Part shown: positions 61,141 to 64,000 of the stretch, piece by piece
Numbering within the stretch: position 1 is the first letter of the stretch
Layout of the letters: each line of letters opens with the position of its first letter
Assembly (NCBI GenBank): GCA_028023455.1
Contig: JAQFVV010006544.1
Location: 188,001 to 252,000 of the forward strand
Length of the DNA stretch: 64,000 nt
Source: Epiperipatus broadwayi
Lineage: Eukaryota; Onychophora; Udeonychophora; Euonychophora; Peripatidae
Direction: 5' to 3'
The notes under the pieces: model-generated
The model's database searches: none
The model's input: only the letters and a program-made list of their open reading frames with translations
Told to the model about the DNA's origin: nothing
Program-made: the position numbers and the translations under genes

Positions 61141-63250
61141 TTATATGTATAATGTTAACTGTATTATTGAAAGTAGAATAATGTCCAATAGATGGGGTAG
61201 ATATATAAAAATTATAGAATATAAATTTATTAAAAATTAAATATAAAAGCAATTTAATGATTATTCACTGAAATAAAAGATACAAAAAGTACATCTTAAC
61301 TCTTAACTTTAAGTATAAGTCAGATTTTATAATTTAAGACAATTCATATTTGTTATTTTAAAAATGTATGTGTGCATATATATATATAACAATATATATA
61401 TATGTTACTTTAAACTTTAATATAGTAATTACATATTTAAAACACTGGACTTAATATTAATTATATATAATCATTAGATTTTAAAAAAAAAAAAAATTTT
61501 TTTTTATCTAATCATTAATTTATTATAAAAAGTGAAAAAATAAGTAAATTGACATTTATTTGCATATGACAAAGTTTACTGCTTCAATTATCTCTAAAAT
61601 ATTATTACTTAATAGAAAATTGAAAATAAAATTATAGAGAGATCTTTTGTAAAGTAAAAGAGAAAGTGTTACTATATCTCTGAATTATAAGAATTAAAAT
61701 AGAAAAAATATGATTATTCTTAGCACGTTTTTTTTAATACAACAAAATATACATTCAAATGGAAGAAAAACTGTTCATGCAGATAAATATAATCAAGAAA
61801 ATGATTTGTCAGTGATATATGCTCCCACAAAATCCAACAATTAAAAAAAAAAACAATGGATGCATATTTTTATTGCTCTGAATTCAAGATCAAAAAAGAT
61901 GATGATGGATACCGAAAACAATATATGCAAAAATGGATCGAGAATTCACGAAATAATATCAATAAATGCAAAGAAAATGAATGTAATAACTGAAAAGCAT
62001 ATCTGAATATATCATTAATTGCTATTTAGTATATAATAAATAGACTGATCTTTCATACTACACATGTTCAACTACAAATTAGTTTAACTAGCATGATAAG
62101 TTTAAACAAATATTCATTTCATCGGACTAGTGATAGAATTAACATGCATAACTAGCTTCATGTAATATATTTCTAAAGTGTGAATATGTTACTATAGATC
62201 ACAATTTTAAACCAATCAAGTAATATTAAACACTCACTATTATAAGAAAAAAACAATTTTAGTCTCATTTCAAACTTTACATGAATTGATAATTATTATA
62301 AATGCTAAATTACATATATATTAATAAATGCGCACAGAATAAATATAATAAATGAGAAATATATTTTAGTAATCTCTAATAAAAATATAATCTTTAATAT
62401 TGTTAACTGTAAACTAGCATAAAATAAATGGACAGAATTTTTTATAGTACACTTTTCATTTATAATTAGGCATCATCAGATATGCTAGAGGATTAAACAC
62501 TTGTTTATCATGCTTCACAATATCAGCATTTAAATTTGCATCAGAATGTGATAAAATATGCTATTCGTATATATATAATAATATTTTTAAAAATGTTTGT
62601 ATATCTGAAAATTATAAAATCAGGTAAAGCATTGCTATTGTTTATAATAAAATATAATATTTATAAAGTAATAAATAACATTAAAATCTACATACTGTAA
62701 TAATCCTTTAGAAAACAAACTTACAAGAGTTATTTTAATAAACTTGCAAAAATGCACTCTAATATTAATGTAATCTATTAGTCAGATAAAAAATTAATTC
62801 ACTTTTATCTGGTATCCAAATTTTTATATTTATATTAGTAGTAATCCATGAAATATCAGTAATTGATCTACTGCCTATATAATTATTATATTATTACTTC
62901 TATAGTATTTTAATTGCAATAAATATTTTAGTATAAAATAGATTGATAAGAATACTCCAGAAGTTAAATTTAAAGGTACTAATTAATGACAATGAAAACT
63001 ATTTTAGGAATGAGTTATTAGATATAAGAAATTGAATAGAGTTACATAATTAAAAGATTTCTACAAACTGAATAAAGATAATGGAAGAGCAAATTTTGAA
63101 CTGATTAATGTAAAAATAAAATCTAACAAAAATAGTAGATCTGGAAAGTAAAATTAATTAAATGCTTTCGCAAAGGAATTTTAAATAATGGAAAATAGAA
63201 TTCTGATAAAAGAACAATTAAACTGAAGACTATAAAAACTCAAGATTGAA
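61141..63250. other. AT-rich stretch, no recognisable content
   Basis: Contains an (AT)n run near 61376-61402 and A/T homopolymers at 61483-61505. No conserved frame or RNA seen. Confidence 0.5.
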
Positions 63251-63720
63251 GAGTTAAGCACTCTTTTTTCTCAATTGGGTTGGTGAAGTGCTATTGTGCC
63301 TGCAATGAGTATTGTTGGCAACCAGTCAATGTCTGCGAGGAAATAAACCTAATGTTTCGGAATCTGAAGGTATAAAAATCCAATTAATATTTAAAACAGA
63401 TTGTCCTGATCTTATTTTGTTTTATGTAAGCCTAAATGGTTCTTAGGTTTTAATTTGGGGAACTTATAGTTATTTAGCATAGTTGTGGAAAAGTCAATCC
63501 ATTAAATAAAACAGTAATTGTTGGACATTATTGAAAGAGTGTTTAAAGACTTTAAGAACTCCGTGATCATATATTTGTCTGTATATATTAATTATAATTA
63601 AGCTTGTATATACATTCTAGTTCTGTGTTTGTATAACTTATAATAAATCCTTAGTACTAGATTTAGTTTTATTTGTTAATTAATTGTGGTTTGCCCCTTC
63701 ACGAGTCGTGGGTAAATACA
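63250..63720 (+). other. Unidentified open patch, possibly an LTR or exon
   Basis: An open plus-strand stretch of about 60 codons reads LVKCYCACNEYCWQPVNVCE then EINLMFRNLK at a possible donor (GTATAA, 63370), cysteine-rich and unlike the noise around it. Farther on there is an AATAAA signal (63642) and a GC-richer block, ccccttcacgagtcgtggg (63695). An LTR of a retroelement is one reading; I cannot confirm it. Confidence 0.25.
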
Positions 63721-63853
63721 CAACAACTTCATAAATATTATTAGATATTCTCAGGGCTATATATTTAATGGATATTGTGCATTTGCAAGGTTGTTAAATT
63801 AATAGAATAAACAATATATAATCTACAATGAAAATATATGGAGTACAGCTTAC

Positions 63854-63925
63854 TCTTCTATATTCATGCCCTGGGTTTCTGGTTTGGGAATTTTTAATTT
63901 TTTAACAAATAACAGATTTTCTCTA
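63854..63925 (-). other. Weak candidate exon near window end
   Basis: Between CTTAG and donor GTAAGC the minus strand reads RENLLFVKKLKIPKPETQG then MNIE. The peptide looks natural and the strand fits POLG. However, the acceptor lacks a pyrimidine tract, the phase does not match the next recognised exon, and I recognise no POLG motif. Confidence 0.15.
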
Positions 63926-64000
63926 CTAAGCTCAGTATTTTTTTTACATAATCATTTTAGCTATTTATAAAATATTAGTTGGAAAATGGATAACTAATTT

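Noticed and set aside
1-64000. CRISPR arrays, operons, bacterial promoters or ribosome binding sites
   Set aside because: The window is eukaryotic with spliced genes; no regular spacer array or prokaryotic gene layout is present.
1-64000. Canonical tRNA or rRNA genes
   Set aside because: Apart from the tRNA-like boxes in repeat tails I could not fold a full tRNA, and no rRNA-like conserved text was seen.

Overview
This window is eukaryotic, from an animal nuclear genome. It is very AT-rich, has GT-AG introns several kilobases long, and is full of transposable-element debris. One host gene can be read with confidence: the minus-strand gene for the catalytic subunit of mitochondrial DNA polymerase gamma (POLG). 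Nine exons (52971 down to 1) encode the polymerase half. All junctions I could place keep phase, and motifs A, B and C of family A polymerases are present. The C-terminal end lies beyond base 1. The protein is of general metazoan type. AT content, intron size and the mix of Penelope, RTE, Ty3/gypsy, hAT, pogo-like and TTAA-type elements suggest an invertebrate, but I cannot name the lineage.

Layout. 1-12.4 kb: the last three POLG exons in the window, two RTE fragments, and a 5.2-9.2 kb composite of two related inverted-repeat elements around a giant palindrome, with a TTAA-flanked insertion in the second copy. 12.4-22 kb: foldback elements, a 617-bp element carrying an array of CTCF-like motifs, a ruined Ty3/gypsy pol, a suspicious G-rich patch, a pogo-like relic, and a tandem repeat next to the O-helix exon. 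22-32.5 kb: two POLG exons, an RTE fragment, LTR-like repeat copies, poly-G runs. 32.5-43 kb: mostly empty intron with a decayed hammerhead ribozyme, then two POLG exons. 44-52.7 kb: two Penelope-like retroelements joined head to head; the plus copy is broken by a hAT element with a perfect 8-bp target duplication and by a 0.5-kb foldback. 52.8-55.5 kb: the first recognised POLG exon, and upstream of it candidate short exons that could start a 5'-truncated POLG transcript. 55.5-64 kb: a degraded RTE reverse transcriptase, an inverted duplication of its 5' part, and a foldback element with a hammerhead ribozyme in each arm.

The strongest non-standard signal is the pair of type-I hammerhead ribozymes at 60581-60641 (minus) and 60975-61035 (plus). 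They lie in the two arms of one foldback element beside a tRNA-like (A-box/B-box) segment, and a tRNA-like segment also occurs in the tails of the Penelope-like elements. Apart from POLG, nothing here looks like an intact gene.
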